A stretch of 64,000 nt of DNA from the NCBI GenBank assembly GCA_963457665.1, contig OY735209.1, positions 8,506,814 to 8,570,813 on the forward strand, given 5' to 3'. Within the stretch, counting starts at the first letter, position 1. Each line of letters starts with the position of its first letter. The notes under the pieces were generated by a model, which was not told the DNA's origin, did not search any database, and was given only the letters and a program-made list of their open reading frames with translations. Both the position numbers and the translations under genes were made by a program. The DNA is from Thysanoteuthis rhombus. Taxonomy: Eukaryota; Mollusca; Cephalopoda; Oegopsida; Thysanoteuthidae. Of the stretch, positions 10,440 to 21,410 are shown one piece after another.

Positions 10440-10505
10440 AACTTGGTCTGTTTTTTTGAATACAACGTTTCGGCCGTTATACTCTACGACCGTCTTCAGG
10501 TGATG
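10440..10505 (-). ncRNA. hammerhead-like core, Penelope-type (decayed)
   Basis: On the minus strand, CTGAAGA is followed by a possible stem II (GGTC ... GGCC around a 12-nt loop) and then GAAAC. This is the order of a hammerhead ribozyme core (consensus CUGAUGA - stem II - GAAA), with one core change (U7 to A). Convincing stems I and III were not found. Similar core-bearing segments are known from Penelope-like elements. A related segment lies at 26065-26103. Confidence 0.35.
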
Positions 10506-10769
10506 GACGGTTTTATTTTTGACCATCGAGACGATTAAAGTCCCGTCTCGCCGATCGCCTGGAAACATTCGCATTCCCTTGTCTAATATCAGATTTAGTT
10601 GATATCAAACAATGAAATTCAGAGTCTGAGAAAGAGAGATGGTTCTCTTTGTTATCCTCCTCCAGATTCTTTGTATTCTCAAAGATGTCAGCTGCCTGCA
10701 TTTTCACCCACGTCTCTCCTTTGTGTGTCTGCAACTCACCAATTAAATAGGGTTTTTATTTTGAATAAA

Positions 10770-11065
10770 CAGATAATTAGTCATCCAATAGAAACTGTCG
10801 CGCAACCAACGTCTTTTGACGAAATTTCATGTTGGGGGTAATCAATTGGAAGAATCAAAAAAAGGAGTGATCAATAGATTAGTTATTTCTCTTACCTTTT
10901 TTAGGTGGTGATCACTAAGAGAGCCGGGATTTCTAAAAAGACAAGCGGATACAGAGTAAGGGATCGATTTAGCATTAACTTACATTGGCAATTAAGTAGA
11001 CCCCTTCTTCTCCCAAGATTGAGTTTCAACGCAGATTACAAATTTGTAGTTGTCAATACGTGTGA
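10770..11065 (+). mobile_element. family A copy A8 (partial)
   Basis: A forward copy beginning 'gataattagtcatcc' and passing through both 'tgatcaat' blocks and 'gatttagcattaac'. It fades after the C-rich segment near 11010. The plus-strand frame at 10905-11117 lies in it and is not a gene. Confidence 0.7.
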
Positions 11066-11519
11066 AAATCTTAGTTGCACAAATCTCTTTCCTGTAGCAA
11101 ACTCAGGAGTGCACTGAATATTTTCGTTAATCTAAAATTGTTTCAAGAATTTTCTTTTTTTGAATACGGAAAAAGTCCAACAAGTCCACAGTCTAAAATG
11201 CATCGTTCATTGGAACTAATTTGATCCATCACGACTAGATTTTAATGATATATGCATTTATAGAAAGATACCTTTCTCGGTAACCTCAATACTCAAATCC
11301 CTACCGGACAAAAGCGCTTGAAAACCAAGCAATCATCGCAGTAGAAGGATGTACCATCTGTTAAAAGAAAGTTTTTAAAAAGTGAAACTTGTTAATAAAG
11401 TCACTTACATTACACAGGGGGACAGGGGCCACAATTACAAAGTGTATCTATTCGTTGAGTTCATATAATTATGAAGATCTCAAACAAAATTTTTATCTAT
11501 TCAAAACCCCCAATATGTT
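11066..11519. other. unrecognised sequence, possibly LINE 3' region
   Basis: No domain was seen. Part of it may be the 3' untranslated region of the minus-strand LINE that starts at 11520. Confidence 0.3.
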
Positions 11520-12690
11520 CATGTTTCAGATATCATAGAGTGACTGATTCCAAAGTCTGGGTGCTCCATAGCTGAAACTCCTGCACTCGTGTAAGTTACA
11601 CAAAGACAAGTTGTGAGATCGAATCATCTAAATCTTGGATGTTAATCAGAGTTCGGTGTTCATAAGGGTTCGTATCCTGCAGACATATGAATATTGTAAT
11701 TAAAATCTTGAACCCAATTCATTCTTCGATCCTAAACCAATGTAGACTGATAATACCAGTCCTTATAGAATCGGGTTTCTTACCTTTCAAAACTAACGGA
11801 ATGGCAGCATTTTGAATGTTTTGTAATCTGTTCATTAGCGATTCATTCAAGCCAAAGAAAGTGAAATGCAATAGTCTAATCGACTTGTGAAGTAATAAAC
11901 CACTGTACAGTTTAATTGTTGGGGAGTAAGTTCCTAGAACTACGGACATCTCAAATGAATTTGTACCAATGGAAGACAATATTATAAACATGCATTCCTA
12001 ATTCAAGAGATTTGTCCAGTTAGACCTGAGATTTCTAAAATACCAAATCAGAATAACGTATGCAGTTGGTATTATTAAAACTTACGCCGTTGATAGTTCG
12101 AACATTTTTAACACCAGGAGTAAATAATATAACCTCTGTTTTATTGAGAGTGATATTGAGAGAGAAGGCATTCATTCGTATAGTAATCTGATCCATAAGG
12201 GAGGTCATCTGCTTTTTTAATAACGTGATGTTAAAAACTAGGTGCGAAGGTCTGTCTGACATTGCTGTCATCCGAATACCCGCTAGTGGGAAAACCGATG
12301 CGTTCTATTACTTCATATAGAAATCTAATATGAATATTAACGAGTAAGGGACCAGGAACCGATCCCAGAGGAACCCTAAACAAAACATTTGCATAATCGG
12401 GTGGTGAATCATTAATTCAAACAGGTTATTTTCTCCCAACAAAAAAACACAGAAACCACTTCAATTCAGTGCTACTGATACCAAATTATTTGTCCAGAAT
12501 GGATTGAAGCTCATGAATGGTCACGGTTTTAAAAGCAGCATTGAGATCCAAAAGTAATAAGACAGTTGAAACCCACTTATACGTCATCCACAACACTTAA
12601 TATCTAACTTTCTGGACGATTAAAGCTGTAATGTCCATACTGATGATGACAATGCAATTCGTTAACACGTTCGTGGGTGTTCAATTTCAC
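11520..12690 (-). mobile_element. CR1/L2-like LINE, 5'-truncated reverse transcriptase remnant
   Basis: Conceptual translation on the minus strand shows reverse transcriptase blocks in the correct order. A finger/palm segment (Leu-Leu-Asp-Leu-Asn-Ala-Ala-Phe) lies near 12545. The block RVPLGSVPGP (family GVPQGSVLGP) is near 12350, and the active site reads Tyr-Ser-Asp-Asp (family YADD) at 12268-12279. These are followed by a thumb segment ending SLNITLNKTEVILF, a LQNIQNAA block, a LHWFRIEE block and the C-terminal APRLWN-type block near 11545. That succession and the LHW and APRLWN motifs are typical of the CR1/L2/Jockey group. Stops near 12490 and 12430 and frame changes show it is dead. No endonuclease domain is present, as expected for 5' truncation. 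Confidence 0.85.
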
Positions 12691-13244
12691 CAATACATTC
12701 TTTCTCAATATGCTTACTAATTAGAACTCTATCAGACACTGGTCAGTAATCTTTCAGTACTTCTTTTCTTAAGATGGGTGTGATGGTTGATTTTTCAACT
12801 CTTTCGATGGAGCCAGTATTTGAAGGAAGATTCACTTATTTACATACGTGGGGAATAAGAATGAATATCTATATTCTTTTCCGTTATTTCTTTCGGGAGC
12901 AAATCATTGAAGGCAGTTTTGGTTGCATCCAGTTTTATAATGGTGTGAAGTTCTATGGTTGGAGGAAATTCATCAAGAACGGCACCAGAAAAACAAGCTA
13001 CCACTTGTTAGTTTTTTACTAATCTAAAAATCAGTAATCTGTTATGATATGTTATCATTTTGTATTCATGAATAAGCTTCGTACGAAACCAACAGCTTGC
13101 TTGGTGGTGATGGGTAGAATCAGTCACAACGACCGGATATATTTTTTTATTAAATCTTGCCCAAATGTGCTATTTAAAATCCTGATTAACTAGATAACAG
13201 AAACTGGTAGGCAAAAGACTATTTCAATAAGTATAATTGTAGTA
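12691..13244. other. unrecognised sequence
   Basis: No gene or repeat recognised. The 82-codon frame at 12774-13022 has no identifiable motif. Upstream LINE sequence may extend a little into this stretch. Confidence 0.35.
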
Positions 13245-13540
13245 TATCGAATCACTGTAGATCCACAAATGGCTTACCCGACCAACTAACCAAGTGGGTT
13301 ACAAATTCTTCTCTTTTTTTCTCATCTATGTGTGTGTGCGCCTCCAGGCACCCATGGTCATATTTTGGGATCTCCAACCTTGAAAAATATGCGCAGTACA
13401 CCAGGAAGCAACATCTGAAAACGTTTTTGTTTTTGTTTTTTTCGAAAAGGTCTTGGGGGGGGTTTCTATGGTCATTCAGGACCAACTGAGCCCAAATCTT
13501 GAACTGATATTTTTTCAGGTAATACATCTATTTTTTCGGT
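13245..13540 (+). mobile_element. family B copy B2
   Basis: Forward copy containing 'gaccaactaaccaagtgg', a 'tgtgtgtgcgcctcc' TG-rich core, 'tctccaaccttgaaaa' and 'tcattcaggaccaac'. It aligns with 19345-19530. The minus-strand 91-codon frame here is spurious. Confidence 0.65.
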
Positions 13541-14257
13541 AATTATGGATAAAAGTACTATTTTTTAAGATAATTTTAGATATTCTTGTAGATATTGAGC
13601 TCTGGTACACGTGCAGGCGACGGAGATTCATTTGTGTTAAGTGCAAATTTATTTATTATCATTAATAATATTCTTTTTTTTTAGTTACAATTGCGAATAT
13701 GATTACCAATTATTGCATTTCTTCAGGTAACTATCCTCTTGTGTGCACATTGATTTCATTTGTGCACTGATTCCGAAGCGTATGCACGTGCGTACACCTG
13801 CACAAGTTGAAGGGGAATATGGTCAGCACATCGTAAAATTTGCAATTTCTAAACTGCAATAAAGTCTATCGATTGGTCTGTCTGTCTGTCTGTCATCAGC
13901 CCAATTAAATTATAAAATGAAAAATTCTTTTCCTACTGGGTTCGTTTGCCAGTTATTTCTCGATTCATATGCGTCACCCATTATCCTCTGGAGAGCAACC
14001 AGCCCTCCTACTCCTCTACCTTCTTCAACTCTTCTGACACTTTCTTAAATGCAAATCAAGAATTGCCGCCTGTGTCTACTTTACTTTCAACCAACAACGG
14101 TAACAATGAAAAACATGGCTGCCGGCGCCGGGCCGAGCCATGTAAATATCGCCCAGGAAATATCCAGTCTGTTTCTCATCTCTAAGGACGCGCTTCGACA
14201 ACATCGAATACTTGAACCTACTTATTTTTAATTGCTTCCTATAGATATGATTTACTT
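13541..14257. other. unrecognised sequence
   Basis: Contains a small GTCT array at 13876-13893 and a GC-rich palindrome-like patch at 14118-14137. Overlapping frames at 13946-14231 have no recognisable motif. Confidence 0.35.
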
Positions 14258-15195
14258 GAAATGTGTGTGCGTGTGTGTGTGTGTGTGCATGCGTATGTAT
14301 GCATGTGTATTTGTTTGCTTCTGTGTGTATGCATTTGTATGTGTATGTGCTTTTGTGCTTGTATATGTATGTGCCTTTACGTGTGTTTACGTTCATGGTT
14401 GTATGTGAATATTTGTCTTTTTATGTACGTATGTATGTGTTAGTTCATGTACGCGTGTATGTGTCTGTATGTATAAGTATTTTTGTGTTTGTATATGTAT
14501 GCAGTTTTTGACCGTATGCGTGTTCGTGTTTCTGGATGTATGCGTATAGGTGTTTATTACTGTATGTGTATATGTGTTCGTTTCTGTACGTATGTATGTG
14601 TTAGTATGTGTATATGTGTTTATGGCCGTACATGTGAAGGTGTGCATTTCTGTACGCGTATAATATGTTTGTATGTGCGTTTGCTTTTGTGCGTATTAAT
14701 GTTTGTATGTGTTTGTGTCAGTATGTGTGAATGTTTTTGTATCTGCATGTATACAGGCTTTTGTGTCTGAATGAGTCTGTATGTGTGTATGCGTTTGTTT
14801 GAGTATATCTTTGTATCCGTCTACGTGTATGTGCGCATTCTTGTTTGTGTGTACGTGTGATTATATGTGCGTGTGTCTGCATCTGTCTGTCTGTGTGTTT
14901 TGTTTTTTCTTTCAAGACACTCTTACTCATACACTTCGTGTTCATCATCTTGTAAGTAACCAACATAATCTACTTGCTTCATTCGATAATTGTCATCATC
15001 TCCCTTTCATGAACGTGACTTTTTTCGGTACCTGTGTTTCCGTACGTGAACGTATCCGAGAGTGTGAGTCTGTATACGCATGTCCATACGTGTAAGTACG
15101 TGCATGAATGTTTGAGTGTGTGTTCATGTATTCGTATTTGCGTGTATGTGTACGTATGTGAATGTGTGTGGGTGTGTGTTTCGTGGCCTGTGTGC
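14258..15195. repeat. degenerate TG-rich alternating tract
   Basis: About 940 bp of imperfect 'tgtatgtgtntgt' motifs with 'gtatgcgt' and 'gtacgtgt' variants, broken by unique sequence at 14905-15030. Alternating purine-pyrimidine composition makes it a candidate Z-DNA-forming region. All frames here are Cys-Val/Met-Tyr or His-Thr runs. Confidence 0.9.
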
Positions 15196-15313
15196 AATCT
15201 AATAACGGAGAAATAAGACGATTTTTTTCAAAAAAAAAAAGAATAAAAGTGAAAAACTAAAAAAAAATGAGCCTGTTCAAACCACTTCCGCTTCCTGACG
15301 CCATCATCTCTCA

Positions 15314-15335
15314 CCCCCCACCCACCCTGACCCCC
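15314..15335 (-). other. G-quadruplex motif
   Basis: On the minus strand there are four runs of at least three G separated by loops of 3, 1 and 1 bases. This fits the usual G3+N1-7 pattern. Confidence 0.7.
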
Positions 15336-15433
15336 ATCTCGGTGGAATCAGTTGAATAAACTGATAACTCGATTCCAACATAATATCTAATACAAGTGAA
15401 ACAGCGGTTTGCGAACAGGCTTAGGGCCGGTTG

Positions 15434-15471
15434 GTGGGTGGAGGGGTTGTGCGTGTGGGGTGAGGGGGGAC
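15434..15471 (+). other. G-rich tract, possible quadruplex
   Basis: Runs GGG, GGGG, GGGG and GGGGGG on the plus strand, one loop being about 10 bases, so it is weaker than the motif at 15314. The minus-strand frame over both (15311-15577) is Pro-rich and not recognised. Confidence 0.5.
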
Positions 15472-15629
15472 AAATCGAAGAATCTGGAAAGAGAAAATCA
15501 GCAAACATAGTTCGATTATAGAACATCTGCTTGTTGGTGTCTCTATTTTCAGAAATGGGGTTTATTTTAGGGAGCACAAACTAGCGTGACCTTCATCCGC
15601 AATGTTGGAATTAATAACATTGTTATTAT

Positions 15630-16215
15630 CTTTTACATTGAACAAACGTAGCCACCAAAGGTGGTGAAGGGTTCTTAATGCGCATGTGTTTGTTTTTTCG
15701 TCTGTGTGTTTGTTTGTGTCTTCCGGCGCTCCTGACCGCACCGTTTTGTCGCAAGATTTGAAATTTGATATCTGTCCGATTGACTCCTTCTAAAAACATT
15801 TTTCTTTTAAATTTTCGGTAAAAAATCCTTTTTTTTTTATCTTAGAGGTTTTTACTTTGACTTACTTGTTCGAGTGTTCCAACACTCCTGGCCATACCGT
15901 TTTTTCTACAGACTTGAAAATTGACATCACTTCAGCATTAAATTCCTTCTAAAAATGTTCTTTTTTTTTTAAATTTGAAAGGAAAAAAACTCTTCTGATC
16001 TTTTGGGTGGTCTTATCTTGACGGTTTTATTATTAACATCTAGGTTCTTGAGTATCTAGATGTTTTTACTCTGTTTTAGATGTTCACCAGTGAAAAACGC
16101 CTGTGATGTCATAAATATAATTCATTCTGACCATATTTATTCTTCGATGGAATTATTTTTACATGTTTTCAAATTTTGATGCGACGGTCGTTCAATTATT
16201 GACCGTGATGGCAAG
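15630..16215 (+). mobile_element. family C interspersed repeat, copy C1
   Basis: Opens with 'cattgaacaaacgtagcc' and 'gtggtgaagggttct', then a TG-rich core, 'gcgctcctgaccgcaccg', 'gactccttctaaaaa', and the distal block 'gatgtcataaatataattc' to 'gttcaattattgaccgtga'. The same order is found at 20560-21165. Class unknown. Confidence 0.75.
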
Positions 16216-16722
16216 TTTTTATCAAGATCTCCATCATCTGAGGAGGTACATTTGACGTAGCAGTAACAGCTCAGAAAATGAAATCAGCAACATAGGGATC
16301 GAACTTATGTTGGGGCAGCTTATGTTCAATTCGAACGAATGCCCTTGGGAAAAGCATGAATCTATTTTCCCTTACCACAGCTGTAGGTAAAATAGCAGGT
16401 CAGTTTGAGCTCTAAAGCCTCTAGAAAACACCCAGTTTGGGAGAAGGTCAACTCTGGTTCCAAACCAGGGAGTGCAGCCCCCTTGAGGGCGGCTTGACGT
16501 CAAATTCGACCCCCTTCCAACGGTTTCTCTAGATAAGCTGGTATCAGATGTAACGCTCTCTGCTTCCATCTGGACTACGTCATCAAGGATATCCATACGC
16601 TTCGTCTAGGCATGCACCCTAAAGGAGATACTTGACAGTGTTGAGAGAGTAATTCATTGTTTTATGATAGATATTGATACAGTTATGGGATGGAAAATTG
16701 AAAGTTCAACATTAATCTTCAT
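16216..16722. other. unrecognised sequence
   Basis: At 16285-16300 'ggatcgaacttatg' resembles a B box without a matching A box. Nothing else was recognised. Confidence 0.3.
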
Positions 16723-16754
16723 TCTCTCTCTCTCTCTGTCTGTCTGTCTGTCTG

Positions 16755-16813
<59 letters not shown>
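16723..16813. repeat. (CT)n and (TGTC)n array
   Basis: CT, then five TGTC units, then an uninterrupted CT run. The frame across it is Ser-Leu repeats. Confidence 0.95.
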
Positions 16814-16817
<4 letters not shown>

Positions 16818-18379
16818 CACTTAGACTGTTCTTGAGTGGTATTTTGGTAGATTCATCTTGATGGATAAATTTCGCAAAACCATAATTTTATAGTACGCTT
16901 ACACTTTATTTTTTCTGTTCTCAAAATTCCCGCCACCCCACGGTACCTTCGTCAGTGACGTTCCACTTTTAACCTGGAATCCATTCAGAATTTTTTTTCC
17001 GATGTTATCTCTTTACTTACAGCATTGATTTTTATACATATTTTTCTTTTCATTTTCATTGCTTATTTTCTGGACATCGAGGATCTGTAGCCTGATCATG
17101 CAGTTTTTAGTAACAAAAGCGTAGGCGCTCTCTGAATGCATCCTAGTCAGACTTTTTTTTTTGTTTTGTTATTTTTCTATTACAACAAATTTCATTACTA
17201 TTCCTATTGAAATAACTTCATCCATCTCATTATTTGTTATTCATTAATTCTGTACAAAGAAAATTGTCCGCTATGCACGAATCACGTGGGTGCAAGGCAG
17301 GTGGGAATCAGGAAAGAATGCCTTTTAATGACCTAGGACATGATTGGATGGCGAATTATCGGTCATGCGCAGTGGGTCAAAAAGAAAAGATGCCGACCGG
17401 CCATTGTTCAGCCTTCCTGGATATCGGGAAGCTGGAAGTCATATTGGAACCTGACCTGAAGGGGTAGCGTGGTTACTGCAGGTATGGCTATTCAATGAAA
17501 ATGAGTCATGCTGGAATTTGACCCGATGGCTTGAATCGTATGGCTATTTTGTATTGAATGAAATTGAACAAATCTTTAAATGAAACCTTTACAAATCGGT
17601 CGTGTGGTCAGACGACTGAAGTGTGAGAACTCTGACTCTTGGGAAATATTTTAGCACTTCTGTAGTTTATTTAGTTAAAAATTCATTTCGAAATCTTTAT
17701 GGAATAAAAGGTTATTCATAATTTTCGTTGTTTTGTTTTTGTTTTTTGTTTTTTGCTTTTGGAATACCCAATATCATTTAGACATTTACTGAGATTGGTT
17801 TAATCAACCACATTGCTGAACAAGAGTTAAAAACAGTGTTCTGCTCTAGTCTATATTCTGAGAGCGCCTAGCTTACGTGAAAATCAGTATTCATGAACTA
17901 CCGGGACAAGATTACCTATTACTAGCGAGGTCAGTATTGAGAATGAATGATAACCTCAACAATTCAACAAATCGAGGGATAACTACTCAGCCCCATAATA
18001 CATCCAAGTACGACGGATCTAATCTGAAAGTATTTGACTATAATCCGTCATGGACTTGAATATGTCTTAGTATCAAGCAGACACAGAAAATCGGAAATTC
18101 CAACACGTACGAGGATTTAACTTGACCTCACAAAAAGGATGAGACTGGGAACAAAACAGCCGGTGACGTGATATGGCAGCCGCCCACAAACGTCATGGTT
18201 AGATCTATAAATATTCTCAACGACAGAACTGATGGCAACGGTAAGATAAAAAGCAAGTAAGGGATTCTATTTTTAAGCATATGCCAAAAATAGATTCGGG
18301 TCCGGACTTGAGAAGGAAATCAATATTGGCCGTATTCAATCTTTCGTTGGTATTCATTCGCTAATGAACTGAATCTCCT
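16814..18379. other. unrecognised intergenic sequence
   Basis: No recognisable gene. The frame at 17234-17467 (77 codons) is less AT-rich than its surroundings but has no known motif, and no convincing flanking splice signals were found. Confidence 0.35.
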
Positions 18380-18469
18380 GACTCCATCCTTTCCCTCTCA
18401 CTGCCCTTTCTTCCTTCTCATTGTCTCCCAAACGTTCTCCTTTTTCGTAGACCATTTTTCGTTTTCATC

Positions 18470-18690
18470 GATTCACATTGAACAACTAAAGCCATCAAAG
18501 ACGGTGGGGCGTTCTATTTTCATACGTGTCTGTCATCGTCTATGTGTTTCTTTATTGTATTTTTGTGTGTTCCAGCGTTCCTGTCAACTGATTTGAAAGA
18601 TTGGCATCAGTACTCCACAAGACTTCTTCTAAAAAAAAAATGTTTCATTTTTGTAAAAAAAAAAAGGCTTTCTTGACCTTACTTGGGTTT
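18470..18690 (+). mobile_element. family C copy C2 (partial)
   Basis: Matches the first part of C1 and C3: 'cattgaacaactaaagcc', 'acggtggggcgttct', a TGTG core, 'ccagcgttcctg' and 'gacttcttctaaaa'. The distal half is missing; family A sequence follows at 18725. Confidence 0.7.
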
Positions 18691-18724
18691 TGTTCTGCTA
18701 ATGTAGTTTTTGTCCTGCAGCATT

Positions 18725-18911
18725 CGCGTTTTCTATTTGGAAATTCAGACTTTGTTTTTCAGTGATCACTGTCGAGCAAAAGACGAGTGAATTAACCTAT
18801 GCATAGATCGTCCGTTTTCACAATCTTCTAATTGATCATCCCGACACAACATGCCGCCAAAAGACGTAGGTCACGTGACTGTTTCTATTGAGTGATTAGC
18901 CAGACCTGTTT
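18725..18911 (-). mobile_element. family A copy A9 (partial)
   Basis: Reverse copy of the 5' half of the family: 'cagtgatcactgtcgagc', 'aattgatcatcccgacac' and the end 'gagtgattagccagacctg'. Confidence 0.75.
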
Positions 18912-18952
18912 TATTGTTTCTCCGTCATTGAATTACACTGCTTTTCATCTCT

Positions 18953-19010
18953 CCCTCTCTCTCTCTCTCTCTCCCTCTCTCTCACGCACACACACATACA
19001 CACACACACT
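18953..19010. repeat. (CT)n then (CA)n
   Basis: Imperfect CT array at 18953-18983 followed by a CA array at 18984-19008. Confidence 0.9.
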
Positions 19011-19330
19011 TATTCACTGTCAGAATATTCAAATTAATACATAATCAACATAAATATTATATTCTTCAGAAATAATCGTCGTATTAAAGAAGACTGAATT
19101 GAAAAACATTTATTACGAAACAAGCATCAAATTCACGAATGACAGATTCGTCTGAATAACCCCAAGGAAGAAGGCATCATGATAATATATATGCTCGCCC
19201 AGGTGCGTGTGTGTGTGTTTTTCCACACCAATTATAAGTGTCATATATATCTATTGACATATACACACACACATTCATATATATAAATATATATACGTAT
19301 AAATAGAGACATAGAGAGATATGTATATCC
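19011..19330. other. AT-rich filler with small TA/CA patches
   Basis: No recognisable feature apart from short 'acacacaca' and 'atatata' patches at 19205-19290. Confidence 0.4.
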
Positions 19331-19600
19331 TATCGCCGTAGTCCTACAAATCGTCCGACCAACCAGCCATGTGGAATACAGATTATAACTCCTTGCTTGC
19401 ATGTGCATGCGTGTCTGTCCGGGCGCTCCTGGCCACATCTTCGAGGTTGCAACCTTAAAAATTGGCATTTTTTTCTCAAAAAAAAGCTTCTTCAAGTCTC
19501 TCTGGTCATTTTAGACCAACAATGTCCAAGTCTAGTGTTCGTATTCTTTTTGATATTTTTTCCTTAAAGATTTATTTTTCAGATATAAAGCTAGGTAGAT
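19331..19600 (+). mobile_element. family B copy B3
   Basis: Contains 'tcgtccgaccaaccagcc', 'ccgggcgctcctggcc', 'gaggttgcaacctt' and 'tcattttagaccaac' in the same order as B2. Confidence 0.65.
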
Positions 19601-20009
19601 CAATTTTTTTAAACGAATTTTTCATACATTGGTTCTGCTGTACGCGTGAGCATTGGTGATTTGTCTATGCCAGATATGCATATATATTATTTGTTCATAT
19701 ACACCTAAATCTCTTGAGAACTATCTTCTGTGTTAACTTGTCTTAGAAATCTACTACTGCACCTTTCATTTGATCAATTTTTTATACGGTTTTTGAGAAA
19801 ACCTAGCAAGATGAACAATCTCTTTCAATATACATTATATATAACCATTGAATCACCCAGTTGCTATGAAACGGCTCTTTTTCCTCCAATTTCGTCTCAA
19901 TAAGCGTTGGAACTGTCATTCCATGCGTGTTTGGCTTGAATATTTCGAGATAAGACTGGAGACAGTCTTCTTGTCCTGGCAGCTGGCCAGTGTGAAGATA
20001 ATTATCACT
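19601..20009. other. unrecognised sequence
   Basis: No gene or repeat recognised. The overlapping plus and minus frames in 19803-20210 are partly microsatellite-encoded and show no domain. Confidence 0.35.
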
Positions 20010-20010
20010 G

Positions 20011-20095
<85 letters not shown>
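20010..20095. repeat. (CA)n-(TA)n array
   Basis: CA at 20010-20038 joined directly to TA at 20039-20094. The same CA/TA or TA/TG junction occurs in many arrays of this window. Confidence 0.95.
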
Positions 20096-20096
<1 letters not shown>

Positions 20097-20389
20097 CCGA
20101 AACAGTACTATTACATATAGGGAGAGATAGAGAGAGAGAGATGTGGGAATACATCCCAGCGATAATAAATTTTCGCAACTGGAAAGTGACTTAACAGTGT
20201 TCACATACACGTGCTCACTAACTGAAAGAATGGCTACCTTCCTATACGACGCAACATAATACGTCTCACTGCTGACACAAGATACAGGACACTTGTTATA
20301 TATAACCGTTGTTTTATCATTTGTTGTATCCGAATAGTTATTCGTGCCAAGGTGTTAGACTTTGTTACATCTGCGGTTCTGAATGTTTT

Positions 20390-21410
20390 TTTCTCTTCTT
20401 ACTAATACCTCTAGATGTTTAGAATTCTGGTGCCTGGCCACTGGCCAGATCAAGTTCTATGGGGAAAAAGTACTCCAAGGGATGGGCATCTGTTCAAATG
20501 TGTCCCCTAAACTCTATCTTACCCTTGTGTAACACAGTAACGTTTTCTATCCTTCTTCTTCGTAGTCTATGATCCCTTTATTCACATTGAACAAACCTAG
20601 CCATCAAAGGCGATGAAGGGTTCTATCCAATTTTTGTACATGTGTGTGTATGTGTATGTTTATTTACGTATTTGTTTGCTTTTTTATTACTTGTCTGTGT
20701 TAGTGTGTTCCAGCGCTCCTGGCCACGCTGTTTTGTCTACAGACTTGAAACTGGCATCAGTACCACACCAGACCTCTTCTAAAAGATTATTGGGCGGTGG
20801 GGTCCTTTGGGGGGATGTATCATTCAGACAGGTCTATTCATAACATCTAGATTCTGGACATGGAAATTCTGCTCTAGACTCCTTCTAAAATGTTCTTTCT
20901 TTTAGTTTTTGGAAGAAAAGAAGCTCTTTCGATCATTTGGGTTGCCTCGTTCCGACGGGTTTATAATTAACATGATGGTTCACGAGAATGTAGAAGCCTC
21001 CAGATGTTTTCACTCTATTTTTGATGCTTTTCCACTGGAGAACGCCAGTGATGTCATAAGTGGAATTTATTCTGATCATAATTATTTTTCGATGGAATTT
21101 GTTTACATGTCTTTAAATTTTGACGCTACGGACGTTCAATTATTAACTGTGATGAGATCTATTAACCTTTCTATTACTCTTCATTATTTGTCTTCCTTTC
21201 TTTTCCTTTCTCTTTCTCTACTTAAATCTTCTTCAAAATGATTTTCTCAGCTTATCTATACCCGTAAGAGTTTCGAATTCTGGTGTCTGACCACTGGTCA
21301 CATTTCTTGCAAAAAGCGTCATGTATGTATGTGGTCATGTATCCAAATGTGTTCCTAATCTCTGTCTTACCCCCTCGTCTGCTTCTGTAACAGAGTAGAA
21401 TGAGACTTGA
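20390..21410 (+). mobile_element. family C copy C3 with flanking direct repeats
   Basis: The family C core (20560-21165) is bounded by two related ~150-bp segments in the same orientation, at 20398-20545 and 21250-21400. They share 'gaattctggtg', 'ccactgg', 'atccaaatgtgt' and 'ctctgtcttaccc'-like text. The core carries 'cattgaacaaacctagcc', a TG core, 'ccagcgctcctggcc', 'gactccttctaaaatg' and the distal 'gtgatgtcataag' block. Whether the flanks are terminal repeats or neighbouring units is unresolved. The 110-codon frame at 20909-21241 lies within it and is not a recognised protein. Confidence 0.65.

Noticed and set aside
15630..16215. Family C as a coding LINE fragment
   Set aside because: No reverse transcriptase or endonuclease block in any frame; the shared features are non-coding.
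17234..17467. 77-codon frame with gene-like composition
   Set aside because: Considered as an exon, but no matching acceptor/donor pair and no motif were found.
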